Assembly (NCBI RefSeq): GCF_005222835.1
Contig: NZ_STGA01000003.1
Coordinates: 62,001-126,000, forward strand
DNA length: 64,000 nt
Source of the DNA: Rhizobium sp. FKY42
Lineage (GTDB): Bacteria; Pseudomonadota; Alphaproteobacteria; Rhizobiales; Rhizobiaceae
Direction: 5' to 3'
Shown here: in pieces, positions 45,977 to 53,943 of the stretch
How the letters are laid out: each line of letters opens with the position of its first letter
How positions within the stretch are numbered: position 1 is the first letter of the stretch
The notes under the pieces: generated by a model
The model's database searches: none
Told to the model about the DNA's origin: nothing
The model's input: the letters and a program-made list of their open reading frames with translations, nothing else
Position numbers and translations under genes: made by a program

Positions 45977-47024
45977 GGGCATCTCCTGAGAATGTCGATA
46001 ACGGCGAGCCAGGAAGTGCTGGCATCGCAGTAGGTGTTCCGGCACTGGCGGCAGACAAGGCTCTGGCGGCAAGGCGTCGCGCAAGTTCGATCTTGAAGGC
46101 ATTGTTTCCGCTGGGAGAGGCCTCCCGCAAAGCGATGCCGGCGGCATGATCAAAAAGGTCCTTGGACGGCATTTGTCCGATCATCGCTGCTTCCGCCTCT
46201 CTCGAACGCCACGGTTTGGCGGCAACGGCGCCGAGGGTCAGGCGAGCCTCTAGAATGCGACCATCCTCAATCATCATGGCGGCGGCTGCCGAAACCACGG
46301 CAAAGGCATAGGAGGTACGCTCGCGAAGCTTCAGATAACGGCTATGCGCTGCAAATCGTGATGCGTCTGCCGGGATGCGGATTGCCGTAACCAGTTCGCC
46401 TTCTTCGAGTGCGTTTTCCTTGCCCGGTTGATCTCCCGGCAGAAGGTGAAAGCTTTCTATCGGTATCTCGCGGGAGCCTCCCTTGCCAGTTACCTCGACC
46501 ACCGCGTCAAGCGCCGCAAGCGGGACGCAGAAATCGGAAGGATGGGTGGCGATGCAGTGATCGCTCCAGCCAAGGACCGCGTGTAGGCGATTGAGACCTT
46601 GGCGTGCATCGCAGCCAGAGCCAGCATTTCGTCGGTTACAGGCGCTGGCCACATCCTGATAGTAGGAGCAGCGTGTCTTCTGGAGAAGGTTTCCGCCCGC
46701 CGTTGCGGCATTGCGCAACTGAGCTGAGGCGCCGGATAGCAAAGCCTCTGCAACCATGGGAAACGTTTTGGCGAAGTGCGTTTCGTAAGCCAGGTCTGAA
46801 TTGCGCACGAGCGATCCAATGCGCACACTGCCATCCGATAGCCAATTGATGCGCTTCAACTCCTCAAGGCGGGTGATGTCGACGAGCGTAGCCGGTTCTG
46901 CAACGCCCATCTTCATTAGATCCACAAGGTTTGTGCCACCCGCCAGAATACGCGCGCCGGGCTTTGCACCGGCGGCAACAGCTTCATCGACTGAGGATGC
47001 TCGGACATAGTCGAACAGGTTCAT
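45966..47024 (-). CDS. FAD subunit of the aldehyde oxidase, with extra Fe-S cysteines
   Basis: The 352-residue protein has the FAD motifs ARILAGGTNLVDLMK and NAATAGGNLLQKTRC. A Cys-rich insert (CSYYQDVASACNRRNAGSGC) matches the 4Fe-4S loop of PaoB/YagS and 4-hydroxybenzoyl-CoA reductase-like enzymes. The C-terminal CO dehydrogenase flavoprotein domain runs from about residue 220. Electrons pass from the molybdenum centre through Fe-S clusters to FAD. It overlaps the 2Fe-2S subunit by 4 nt. Confidence 0.92.
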   Translation of the reverse strand: MNLFDYVRASSVDEAVAAGAKPGARILAGGTNLVDLMKMGVAEPATLVDITRLEELKRINWLSDGSVRIGSLVRNSDLAYETHFAKTFPMVAEALLSGASAQLRNAATAGGNLLQKTRCSYYQDVASACNRRNAGSGCDARQGLNRLHAVLGWSDHCIATHPSDFCVPLAALDAVVEVTGKGGSREIPIESFHLLPGDQPGKENALEEGELVTAIRIPADASRFAAHSRYLKLRERTSYAFAVVSAAAAMMIEDGRILEARLTLGAVAAKPWRSREAEAAMIGQMPSKDLFDHAAGIALREASPSGNNAFKIELARRLAARALSAASAGTPTAMPALPGSPLSTFSGDAHVA

Positions 47025-47521
47025 GCCGCATCCCTTTCCTTGGAGGTTGTTGCATCTTTTTCGATCGCGACAAGAACGGCTTCCGTGATGCCCTTATAGG
47101 CACCGCATCGACAGATATTGCCGCTCATCAGTTCTCGAACCCGCTCTGGATCACCCGCAGCTTGCCCTTCGGCGATCAGGCCGACGGCACTCATGATCTG
47201 CCCCGGCGTGCAATAACCGCACTGCAGGCCATCACACTCAAGAAACGCTGCCTGAACCGGATGAAGTTCATCGCCTGTTGCCAGGCCTTCAATCGTCGTG
47301 ACGTGAGCCCCATCGACGGTCATTGCGAGCGTAAGACAGGAATTGATCCGGCGACCGTCCACGAGAACGGTACAGGCGCCGCACTGCCCTCGGTCGCAAC
47401 CCTTCTTGGTTCCGGTCAGTTGCAGGCGTTCACGCAGAAGATCGAGCAGCGTCACGCGTGGATCTTCAAGAACAATCGTTCTTGCGTCTCCATTTATGGT
47501 AAGGCTGATGGAGAGTGACAT
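47021..47521 (-). CDS. 2Fe-2S subunit of the aldehyde oxidase
   Basis: The 166-residue protein carries two 2Fe-2S sites: C42, C47, C50 and C62 (GCDRGQCGACTVLVDG) and C101, C104, C137 and C139 (CGYCTPGQ, CRCGAYKG). PaoA/YagT of E. coli has a Tat signal; I see none here from the chosen ATG at 47521, so the enzyme may be cytosolic. GGGG lies 5 nt upstream. The open frame extends to 47605 but that part looks non-homologous. It is first of the three-gene operon; no PaoD-type maturation gene follows. Confidence 0.92.
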   Translation of the reverse strand: MSLSISLTINGDARTIVLEDPRVTLLDLLRERLQLTGTKKGCDRGQCGACTVLVDGRRINSCLTLAMTVDGAHVTTIEGLATGDELHPVQAAFLECDGLQCGYCTPGQIMSAVGLIAEGQAAGDPERVRELMSGNICRCGAYKGITEAVLVAIEKDATTSKERDAA

Positions 47522-47654
47522 GCGTACCCCATTCAGAAAGAGTGATGTTGAGATTTGAACCGCGATTGATGGTATGTCCGGCAGTTTGAATTTTTGAATT
47601 GCCATCGTGGCCGAAAAAGCAGTGCGTCAGCTTCTGCTTTACAAACTCAATATA

Positions 47655-47671
47655 CGGAGGCACCCTCCGTT
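47655..47671. promoter_or_regulatory. palindromic operator, ACGGAGG-CAC-CCTCCGT
   Basis: A perfect 7-3-7 inverted repeat lies between the divergent aldehyde oxidase operon and the TetR gene, 30 nt before the TetR start. TATAC overlaps its left edge. Its form and position are those of a TetR-family operator that represses both directions. Confidence 0.75.
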
Positions 47672-47700
47672 TAGAAAGAGGCTTAAGTCAGAAATTGGAA

Positions 47701-48282
47701 ATGGTCCCTGAAGCGAAGAAGACAAGACGCAAACCGCGAGCAGACTCGGTGCGTAACCGTGAAATTCTGCTCAAGGCCGCGACGGAAATTTTCAGCGCAG
47801 GGGGACCGCAGGCCAGCCTTGAAGCGGTGGCGAAAAAAGCGGGCGTGGGGATAGGTACGCTTTATCGGCACTTCCCGTCACGGGAAGAACTCTTTGAGGC
47901 AGTTTACCGCCATGAGGTTGACCAGCTATGCGATCTGGCCTTGACTTTGGGTCATGAGACTGACGCCCTCGCGGCGCTCAGGCAATGGCTTCAGGCCAAT
48001 GTGAGGCTTGTTGCTACAAAAAAAGGGATGATGCAGACCCTACAATTGGCGGTCTACGGCAACCCCCAACTCAAGGCTTCCTCGACAGCGCGCATGGTGG
48101 AAGCACTCGATATGTTGCTCAAACGTGCAATAGCCGAGGGAAGTCTACGAAACGATATCTCAGCGGAGGATCTGCTGCGGACGCTGATCGGGATCTATTA
48201 CGCGCAACCCGAGGAAAATTGGCAAGCCAAGGCGCTGAAGTTGCTTGACATCTTTCTGGATGGGCTAAGAGCCAAGGCGTGA
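47701..48282 (+). CDS. TetR-family regulator of the aldehyde oxidase operon
   Basis: The 193-residue protein has a basic tail (KKTRRKPRADSVRNREILL), the TetR HTH (ASLEAVAKKAGVGIGTLYRHFPSREELFEAVYR, cited as residues about 34-66) and a helical ligand domain. It starts at ATG 47701; the longer open frame from 47599 would run across the operator. It is divergent from the molybdenum enzyme operon with a perfect palindrome between, so repression relieved by an aldehyde-type ligand is likely. It overlaps the convergent GntR gene by 18 nt. Confidence 0.9.
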   Translation: MVPEAKKTRRKPRADSVRNREILLKAATEIFSAGGPQASLEAVAKKAGVGIGTLYRHFPSREELFEAVYRHEVDQLCDLALTLGHETDALAALRQWLQANVRLVATKKGMMQTLQLAVYGNPQLKASSTARMVEALDMLLKRAIAEGSLRNDISAEDLLRTLIGIYYAQPEENWQAKALKLLDIFLDGLRAKA

Positions 48283-48951
48283 ATAGGCGCCGAGAATGAA
48301 ACGCTCGGCATCGAACAGATAGTCGCGCAGTATATCTGCTGCCTTAGCTGTCTGACCCGCTTCCAGTTCTGACAGTATCAGCAGGTTCTTGTCCACGTAG
48401 CGCGCGTGAAGGTATTCTGGATCGCGCAGCAGGCCGAAGACAAGTCGAAGTTCCAGAGCTATCTGTGCAAAAAACGCATTGAGACGAGGACTGTCCGCCA
48501 GCTCGACTACGGCCGCATGATAGGCGATATCGGCGGTTCCGGCCTGCAGCCATTCGCCCGCGTCCCGGTAGCGAACGGCTTCCTCGACTGCGGCCCGCAT
48601 TTTCGCGACCCCCGGATGCCTGGGGTGAGCGTTGGCTATAGCCTGACATTCGATCATGCGTCGAACATTGTAGATATCAACGATGCTGGCCATGCTTGGA
48701 GTGCTGACGAACACCCCCCGATTGGCTTCGTGGCGAAGCAGGCCTTCCTTCGTCAAGAGGCGAAACACCTCTCGCAACGTATTGCGCGAAATGCCCAGTT
48801 CATCACACAGAGCAATTTCCGAGAGATGGCTGCCCGCTGTCAAACAGCCCGAAATGACACGTTCCCGAATTTTGCCAGCAATGCGTTCAGCCAGGGTTTG
48901 GACTGGCTCGCTCGCCTGTCCCGACTTGTCTGTCGGCATCGCCTTCTTCAT
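48265..48951 (-). CDS. GntR-family regulator, FCD/FadR subgroup
   Basis: The 228-residue protein has an N-terminal winged HTH (LAERIAGKIRERVISGCL, SEIALCDELGISRNTLREVF, VFVSTPS). An all-helical FCD ligand domain follows, with the metal-binding His/Asp pattern (about D132 to H206 region: ADIAYHAAVVELAD). Such regulators usually sense organic acids or sugar acids. It is divergent from the M14 gene, about 145 nt away, and the glycerate kinase lies just beyond. It may control that pair. Confidence 0.9.
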   Translation of the reverse strand: MKKAMPTDKSGQASEPVQTLAERIAGKIRERVISGCLTAGSHLSEIALCDELGISRNTLREVFRLLTKEGLLRHEANRGVFVSTPSMASIVDIYNVRRMIECQAIANAHPRHPGVAKMRAAVEEAVRYRDAGEWLQAGTADIAYHAAVVELADSPRLNAFFAQIALELRLVFGLLRDPEYLHARYVDKNLLILSELEAGQTAKAADILRDYLFDAERFILGAYSRLGS

Positions 48952-49096
48952 GCGTCAGTTATTCCATCGGTGATAGTAAAGATGCGGATCGATAGCATCA
49001 AGCCTTGGCGCCGTCACGTGTAATTCAGCTTCGCATTTCCGCCGTAGCCAATGCATGGTAGGCAGATAGCCATTGGATCACGACGAGGGCGAACGG

Positions 49097-50830
49097 ATGG
49101 TTCGACTTTTCCAAAAGACCTACGACCGGATGTTCGACCGCGTGATGAACCTGCTTCGAGATGGTGATCTGGCCGAAGTCTGGAGCTTCGATGACAGGCA
49201 AACTCGCCTTCAGATGGAGGTCGAGGCCAAAAGCCGCGGGATCGAGTTACGCGCACGTTCTGCCTACAAGCCGCTGGTGAATGCTTTTCTGGAAGAAATT
49301 GACCTGTCGGACGTGACCGCGGTCAGCGTCAGCTATCCCGTCTCGTCGTTCGCGGATGCGAAACGGTTTCGTCTCGAGGCATATCCCCTGGCGGCCCTTG
49401 TTGGATCTCGATCCCTTGAGTTGCGACCGAAGGCGGTCGGTGAGGATCTGTGCTACGATGTTGAACTTTCCGTCGGGAACGACGTCCATACCCGCGCGAT
49501 CTATGCGCCAAACCGCGTTTACCGCGACCTGACGGGACAGCAGGTCTTGGCGCCGACTGGCTGGCTCAGAGTGCCAGCGCGAGGCCTCGATCAACGGATA
49601 GAGACGGATTTCGAGGAGATCTACAAGGATGCGATGGCGGTCATCGCCGCCCATGCATGGAGAAGCGAGGGGCCGTTTTTCGAGGAGTTGAACTTCTCCG
49701 TCCAACTCCCGCAGATGGATGAGCCACTGCCGTCCCTGGATGAAACCATGAGCCTGCGTGAAGCGCTACATGAGGATCTGTATTTCTCTGCCCTCGAATA
49801 TTTCACGCTGAAGTCCGGCAAGATGCTCGGTGATCGCAATGTCAGGCCGGGACAGATCGTGCCCGAAATTATCTTCGCAACCGGGTGCCCCGAGCTCTCG
49901 ATAGAACTCCGGCCCTATGATCGGCGCGCGCGAATAGGCGAGGCCCAGCCTCTTGACGAAGCGCAGCAGGCGCTTGGCGAGGCGCAGATCGTGACCGAAC
50001 TCAATAGCCTGCCAGGAGAAACACTCACTTGCGAGACGGTTGTGGGTCGCCTGGTTCATGCGCGCTATCTGAAGGGGACAGACGCGCCTATCCTGATCAG
50101 CGGCGGGCAACATGCGAATGAGACATCCGGAATAGTGGGGGCGCTGCGTGCGGCTCGCATTCTATCAACCTCGTCTGCCGCCCATTTCACCGTCATTCCT
50201 TGCGAGAATCCTGACGGTCATGCCTTGCAAGGACGGTTGTCTGCTGGAAACCCTTCTCATATGAGCCATGCCGCACGTTACACTGCGCTCGGAGACGATC
50301 TGGAATATCGCAATGGGTCTGATGACGCGCTCATCTTCGAAAAGCGCTTGCGAATACAGGCCCAGGGACAAACAGGCGCTAGGCTGCACATTAATCTGCA
50401 CGGATACCCCGCACACGAATGGACCAGACCTTTGACCGGTTATGTGCCGCGTGGCTTCCCGGCGTGGATGATCCCGAAGGGGTTCTTTCTCATCCTGCGG
50501 CATCATGAGAAAGCAATGGTTGAAGCGATGGCGTTGCTGGATAGAGTGACGCGCCGGTTGGCGAGCCAGAAAGAATTGATGGATATGAACGGTCGCCAGC
50601 GCGCACTCTTCGAAATGCATGCCGGACCGAACGGCTTTACGCTTGTGAACGGGTTTCCGTGCATGATCACAGTCAGCGATCAGGGTCTTTTCCCCGTGAC
50701 CTTGATCACGGAATATCCGGATGAGACGCTCTATGGCACGCCATTTATTGCCGCGCATACAGTGCAAATGGAAACCGTTCTCGCAGCGTATCAGTCCTGG
50801 CAGGAAATTCGAAGGTCTGCATCAACGTAA
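49097..50830 (+). CDS. M14-family zinc carboxypeptidase-like protein
   Basis: The 577-residue protein has zinc-carboxypeptidase sites in its second half. ISGGQHANETSG gives the His-x-x-Glu pair (about residue 342), NPDGH follows near 380, and the third His lies in LHINLHGYPAHEW (about 435). The first 300 residues look like a family-specific beta-rich domain with no motif I recognise. No signal peptide is present, so it acts in the cytosol. I choose ATG 49097 (GAGGGC upstream); a TTG at 49073 directly after a stop is the only longer option. It converges on the glycerate kinase gene with a 9-nt overlap. Confidence 0.8.
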   Translation: MVRLFQKTYDRMFDRVMNLLRDGDLAEVWSFDDRQTRLQMEVEAKSRGIELRARSAYKPLVNAFLEEIDLSDVTAVSVSYPVSSFADAKRFRLEAYPLAALVGSRSLELRPKAVGEDLCYDVELSVGNDVHTRAIYAPNRVYRDLTGQQVLAPTGWLRVPARGLDQRIETDFEEIYKDAMAVIAAHAWRSEGPFFEELNFSVQLPQMDEPLPSLDETMSLREALHEDLYFSALEYFTLKSGKMLGDRNVRPGQIVPEIIFATGCPELSIELRPYDRRARIGEAQPLDEAQQALGEAQIVTELNSLPGETLTCETVVGRLVHARYLKGTDAPILISGGQHANETSGIVGALRAARILSTSSAAHFTVIPCENPDGHALQGRLSAGNPSHMSHAARYTALGDDLEYRNGSDDALIFEKRLRIQAQGQTGARLHINLHGYPAHEWTRPLTGYVPRGFPAWMIPKGFFLILRHHEKAMVEAMALLDRVTRRLASQKELMDMNGRQRALFEMHAGPNGFTLVNGFPCMITVSDQGLFPVTLITEYPDETLYGTPFIAAHTVQMETVLAAYQSWQEIRRSAST

Positions 50831-52078
50831 GATGATTGCGCGGAAGTCATTGACGTTCGTTCCGGTCGGTCCAGTGACGAACAAGTCGCCAATTGCTTCG
50901 AAGGCTGGATAGCTGTCATTCCGACTCAGGAGTTCCCGGGCATCGATACCAGCTTCGCGCATGCGCTGCACGGTTGTGCCGTCAACAAAGGCGCCGGCAT
51001 TACTCTCCGATCCGTCAATGCCGTCGGTATCCGCAGCGATCAGGCTTGCCTCCAAATCCTGAAGCCCCAAGGCGGCGGCCAGTGCAAATTCCCCATTGCG
51101 CCCACCACGCCCTCCCTGTCCCCGGATCGTCACCGTTGTCTCGCCACCTGAAATCAGAACGCAAGGCCTGCTGAATGGTCTACCACGCTGATAGATCTCG
51201 CGCGCAAGCGCTGCATGAACGTTCGCGACGTCCCGTGCTTCGCCTTCGATGGAATCCGACAGAATGTGGGGCGTGATGCCGGCTTGCGAGGCCGTCAAAG
51301 CTGCGGCTTCCAGCGAGAGACGTGCCGACGCGATGATGCTGATGGAATTGCGCGCAAACTTCGGGTCGGCCGGAAGAGGAGCATCCGCACCTGCCGACTG
51401 GAGATGTGCCATCATCCGCGGGGACAGTGAAATTGCGTATTGCTCGATGATCGCTAGTGCGTCTGCTCGCCTGGTGGAGTCGGGAACGGTTGGGCCGGAG
51501 CCGACAAAGGCCGGATTGTCACCGGGTATGTCGGACACGATGAGACTTGCGACCCGCGCCTTTGTTGCTGCCGCCAGCCGACCGCCCTTGATGCCGGAGA
51601 AATGCTTGCGTACCGTGTTCATTGCCGATATCGGCGCGCCAGACGCGAGGAGAGACTCGTTCAACGCAATCTCGTCATCCAGCGTCAGCCCGTTGGGCGG
51701 GCAGGGCAGGAGCGCAGAAGCGCCGCCGCATATTAGCGCTATGACGAGATCTTCTTCGTTAAGATTACTGATGGTGTCGAAGAGGCGTTGGGTCGCATCC
51801 AACCCTGCTGCATCTGGAACAGGATGGGCAGCCTCGACAACATCGATGAAGCGGGTGCTGCATCCATAGCCGTAGCGGGTCACGACGACGCCGGTCAAAG
51901 GTTTCGGCCAGAGCTCTTCCAGTGCTGCGGCCATCTGGGCGGCCCCTTTGCCTGCTCCGATCACCACCGTTCTTCCGGAGGTTTGCGGCTCAGGGAGATG
52001 ACGCGCTAAAGCGCTCTTGGGATCTGCAGCGCTAACCGCTGCCCGAAACATTGCCGCCAATAACGTCCGGTCATGCAT
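50822..52078 (-). CDS. glycerate 2-kinase / MOFRL family (TtuD, GckA)
   Basis: The 418-residue protein has the GckA/TtuD fold: VVIGAGKGAAQMAAALE near the N-terminus, LICGGASALLPCPP, MNTVRKHFSGIKGGRLA, ISGGETTVTIRGQGGRGGRN and the C-terminal MOFRL segment DLFVTGPTGTNVNDF. It phosphorylates D-glycerate to 2-phosphoglycerate (older literature calls relatives hydroxypyruvate reductase). GGGGAG lies 6 nt before ATG 52078. It may be under the nearby GntR regulator, but they are separated by the M14 gene. Confidence 0.92.
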   Translation of the reverse strand: MHDRTLLAAMFRAAVSAADPKSALARHLPEPQTSGRTVVIGAGKGAAQMAAALEELWPKPLTGVVVTRYGYGCSTRFIDVVEAAHPVPDAAGLDATQRLFDTISNLNEEDLVIALICGGASALLPCPPNGLTLDDEIALNESLLASGAPISAMNTVRKHFSGIKGGRLAAATKARVASLIVSDIPGDNPAFVGSGPTVPDSTRRADALAIIEQYAISLSPRMMAHLQSAGADAPLPADPKFARNSISIIASARLSLEAAALTASQAGITPHILSDSIEGEARDVANVHAALAREIYQRGRPFSRPCVLISGGETTVTIRGQGGRGGRNGEFALAAALGLQDLEASLIAADTDGIDGSESNAGAFVDGTTVQRMREAGIDARELLSRNDSYPAFEAIGDLFVTGPTGTNVNDFRAIILR

Positions 52079-52240
52079 GCCAAGCTCCCCACAATGCGTG
52101 GCAATCAGCCTACAGTCCAGCCATCAACTGTCAATCCGCAAGGTTGCTCGGCTTGATTGAATTAGTAATATTTCACATTTTCGGGAACAGCGCGGCGATT
52201 TTCGCATTCTGTCATTCGAGTTCACGACAGGAGAGCGGCC

Positions 52241-52858
52241 TTGAAAACCTTAGCGAATCTTGCGCTCAATTTGACGCTCGCGGTTGTTCCGTTCGGCATT
52301 GCGATCGCCATTGCGGATGAAGCCCTGAAGGAAAACCAGCCCGTTTCGAGCCTCGATATGAGTGCGCCAGAGTTGTGGACAACGCAGCCGGTAGCAGTGA
52401 ATGACACGTCCCGTTTTGAACGAGTGCCAGGCGTTCAGTATGCTGAGGTGAAGTCGGTGGAAGACCCTGCAAAGCTGATTGCAGGGTCCCGCGCGCTTCC
52501 GGCCCAATCGGATATTTTTCAGGAAGCGGTCGCAGCTTCAAAGATCGACATTGCGGGCATTGACGCCTGCAGCAATCGCTATCGATCCTATCGATTGGAG
52601 GACAATACCTATCAGCCATTTGATGGCGGCCCTCGCAGATTGTGCGCCCTACGAAATGATGGATCTGAAACGGCCAACGTGTCCGACACGCAGCTATACG
52701 CATCCGGTGCTGTCATGGACGACTCGAGGGATCCGGTAACCGCCTCAACTACACATGCAGAATGGTGCTCTGCCCGCTACCGGTCTTACGACGTTTCAAC
52801 GAACAGCTATCAGCCATTTTCGGGCGGACGGCGAACCTGCGTGTCGCCCTACAATTGA
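52241..52858 (+). CDS. BA14K-family protein with two repeats
   Basis: The 205-residue protein has an N-terminal signal or anchor segment (LALNLTLAVVPFGIAIAIA). It carries two copies of the BA14K core: CSNRYRSYRLEDNTYQPFDGG ending RRLC (about residues 110-135), and WCSARYRSYDVSTNSYQPF ending RRTC at the C-terminus. BA14K proteins are envelope lectin-like antigens known from Brucella. The start codon is TTG at 52241 with GGAGAG 5 nt upstream. Most family members have one copy. Confidence 0.85.
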   Translation: MKTLANLALNLTLAVVPFGIAIAIADEALKENQPVSSLDMSAPELWTTQPVAVNDTSRFERVPGVQYAEVKSVEDPAKLIAGSRALPAQSDIFQEAVAASKIDIAGIDACSNRYRSYRLEDNTYQPFDGGPRRLCALRNDGSETANVSDTQLYASGAVMDDSRDPVTASTTHAEWCSARYRSYDVSTNSYQPFSGGRRTCVSPYN

Positions 52859-52883
52859 GGTAACAATGCCCCGCAAATTCGTT

Positions 52884-53120
52884 TCAGCAATGGCCCGCTC
52901 GGACCGTCGCAATACGATTGATGTTGTCGGCAGACAGATTGCTCGACATCTCGTCTTGAAGTTGTTTAATCAGTGCGGCGCGTGCTGTATCCATGTGTTC
53001 CGCTGCAGTTTGTGATCCCAGCGTATGCGCGATCGATACAGCGTAACCTATCATGTTGATCAGCGCGAAGAATTCATCGCGACGTTCGTTGTTTTCGAAA
53101 TTCATGGAAACCACGTTCAT
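52884..53120 (-). CDS. small hypothetical protein, 78 aa
   Basis: From ATG 53120 the 78-residue product (MNVVSMNFENNERRDEFFA...) is mostly helical, with a long amphipathic stretch (TAAEHMDTARAALIKQLQDEM) and no Cys apart from the last residue. GAGG stands 9 nt before the start. It lies 118 nt beyond tfuA on the same strand, after a palindrome and a set of phased repeats, so it may have its own promoter. I recognise no family. Confidence 0.6.
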   Translation of the reverse strand: MNVVSMNFENNERRDEFFALINMIGYAVSIAHTLGSQTAAEHMDTARAALIKQLQDEMSSNLSADNINRIATVRAGHC

Positions 53121-53132
53121 TGAGCTTGCCTC

Positions 53133-53149
53133 GTTCCAACTGTTGGAAC
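53133..53149. promoter_or_regulatory. perfect palindrome GTTCCAAC-T-GTTGGAAC
   Basis: This 8-1-8 inverted repeat is 12 nt upstream of the 78-aa gene start on the minus strand. It is a likely operator or a 5' hairpin next to the ribosome binding site. Confidence 0.6.
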
Positions 53150-53163
53150 CATTGCATAGCTTT

Positions 53164-53193
53164 GCGTTGCAGGCGCGTTGCAAAAGCGTTGCA
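53164..53193. repeat. three GCGTTGCA direct repeats at 11-bp period
   Basis: GCGTTGCA occurs at 53164-53171, 53175-53182 and 53186-53193, each start exactly 11 bp apart, so all copies face the same side of the helix. They lie between tfuA and the 78-aa gene. Such phasing suggests cooperative binding of an activator. Confidence 0.7.
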
Positions 53194-53238
53194 CACGTCG
53201 GGCGCGTTTCTTCAGTGATGAAATAAAGCTTTAATTGC

Positions 53239-53943
53239 TCATATTTCTCCGTAGAGGCGCCGCCATGTTGGCGTGGTATGGAAAGTCCATTCAGGCGGGG
53301 CCCTGCGATCGTCTTCGCAAAGCTGAAGCTCTTGGATGAGCATCAGGGCATCCTCTCGCTTCTGATCGACAGAGCAGTCGGTAAGCATTTCACGAATACG
53401 GTCCATCGAAAAAGAGCTTGCCTGTGCAATGCGTTTCCAGGTGCGCTCCTTAAAGAAGAGTGCGCGTGATGCCGAAGCCAGAGCGTCTCTCTCATGCTCA
53501 TCGATGAAAGATCGCTCAAGCGCCTTGCCAAGCGTTGCGTCAATATTGACGAGCGGAATGGTAAGGGGTGGATAGTTCAGCTCGGCGGGGCCGTGCAGTA
53601 GCGCCACATCGCCATCATCAAAACGCAGGCCCTCCTGGTAATCCTCAAAGATCCGGCCAATGCCCTTCATGCCGAAGGCCGCGCATTCGCAAGCTCTAAG
53701 TGCTCCCATGCTCGCAGCACCCAATACCGTGCAACCGCAACTGAGTGCGTAGAGAATTTCCTTGTGCCACACTGGCGCGACATATTCGAAATAGCCATCA
53801 ACGATGCCGATGACGGTGGCGCCGGCGGAAACGGCGTCCATGACATCTCCCTGCTTTGCAGGAGGTGCAATGATAATATTGGTACCATTGCCAGTTTGCT
53901 CGGCTGCGTCGGGAAGCGTGGGCCCTACAAAGACGATCTTCAT
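53239..53943 (-). CDS. tfuA: TfuA-like protein
   Basis: The 234-residue protein has the TfuA hallmarks: VFVGPTLP at the start, GDVMDAVSAGATVIGIVDGYFE, VWHKEILYALSCGCTVLGAASMGALRACE (cited in parts) and YQEGLRFDDGDVALLHG. TfuA partners with YcaO; in methanogens and in actinobacterial thioamitides the pair makes backbone thioamides, TfuA probably supplying sulfur. In rhizobial trifolitoxin it is also a biosynthetic protein. Here it overlaps ycaO by 4 nt (ATGA) and is the last gene of the packed operon. Confidence 0.93.
   Translation of the reverse strand: MKIVFVGPTLPDAAEQTGNGTNIIIAPPAKQGDVMDAVSAGATVIGIVDGYFEYVAPVWHKEILYALSCGCTVLGAASMGALRACECAAFGMKGIGRIFEDYQEGLRFDDGDVALLHGPAELNYPPLTIPLVNIDATLGKALERSFIDEHERDALASASRALFFKERTWKRIAQASSFSMDRIREMLTDCSVDQKREDALMLIQELQLCEDDRRAPPEWTFHTTPTWRRLYGEI

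Noticed and set aside
53164-53193. CRISPR or plasmid iteron array
   Set aside because: Only three 8-nt repeats with 3-nt gaps and no replication gene nearby; a transcription factor site fits better.
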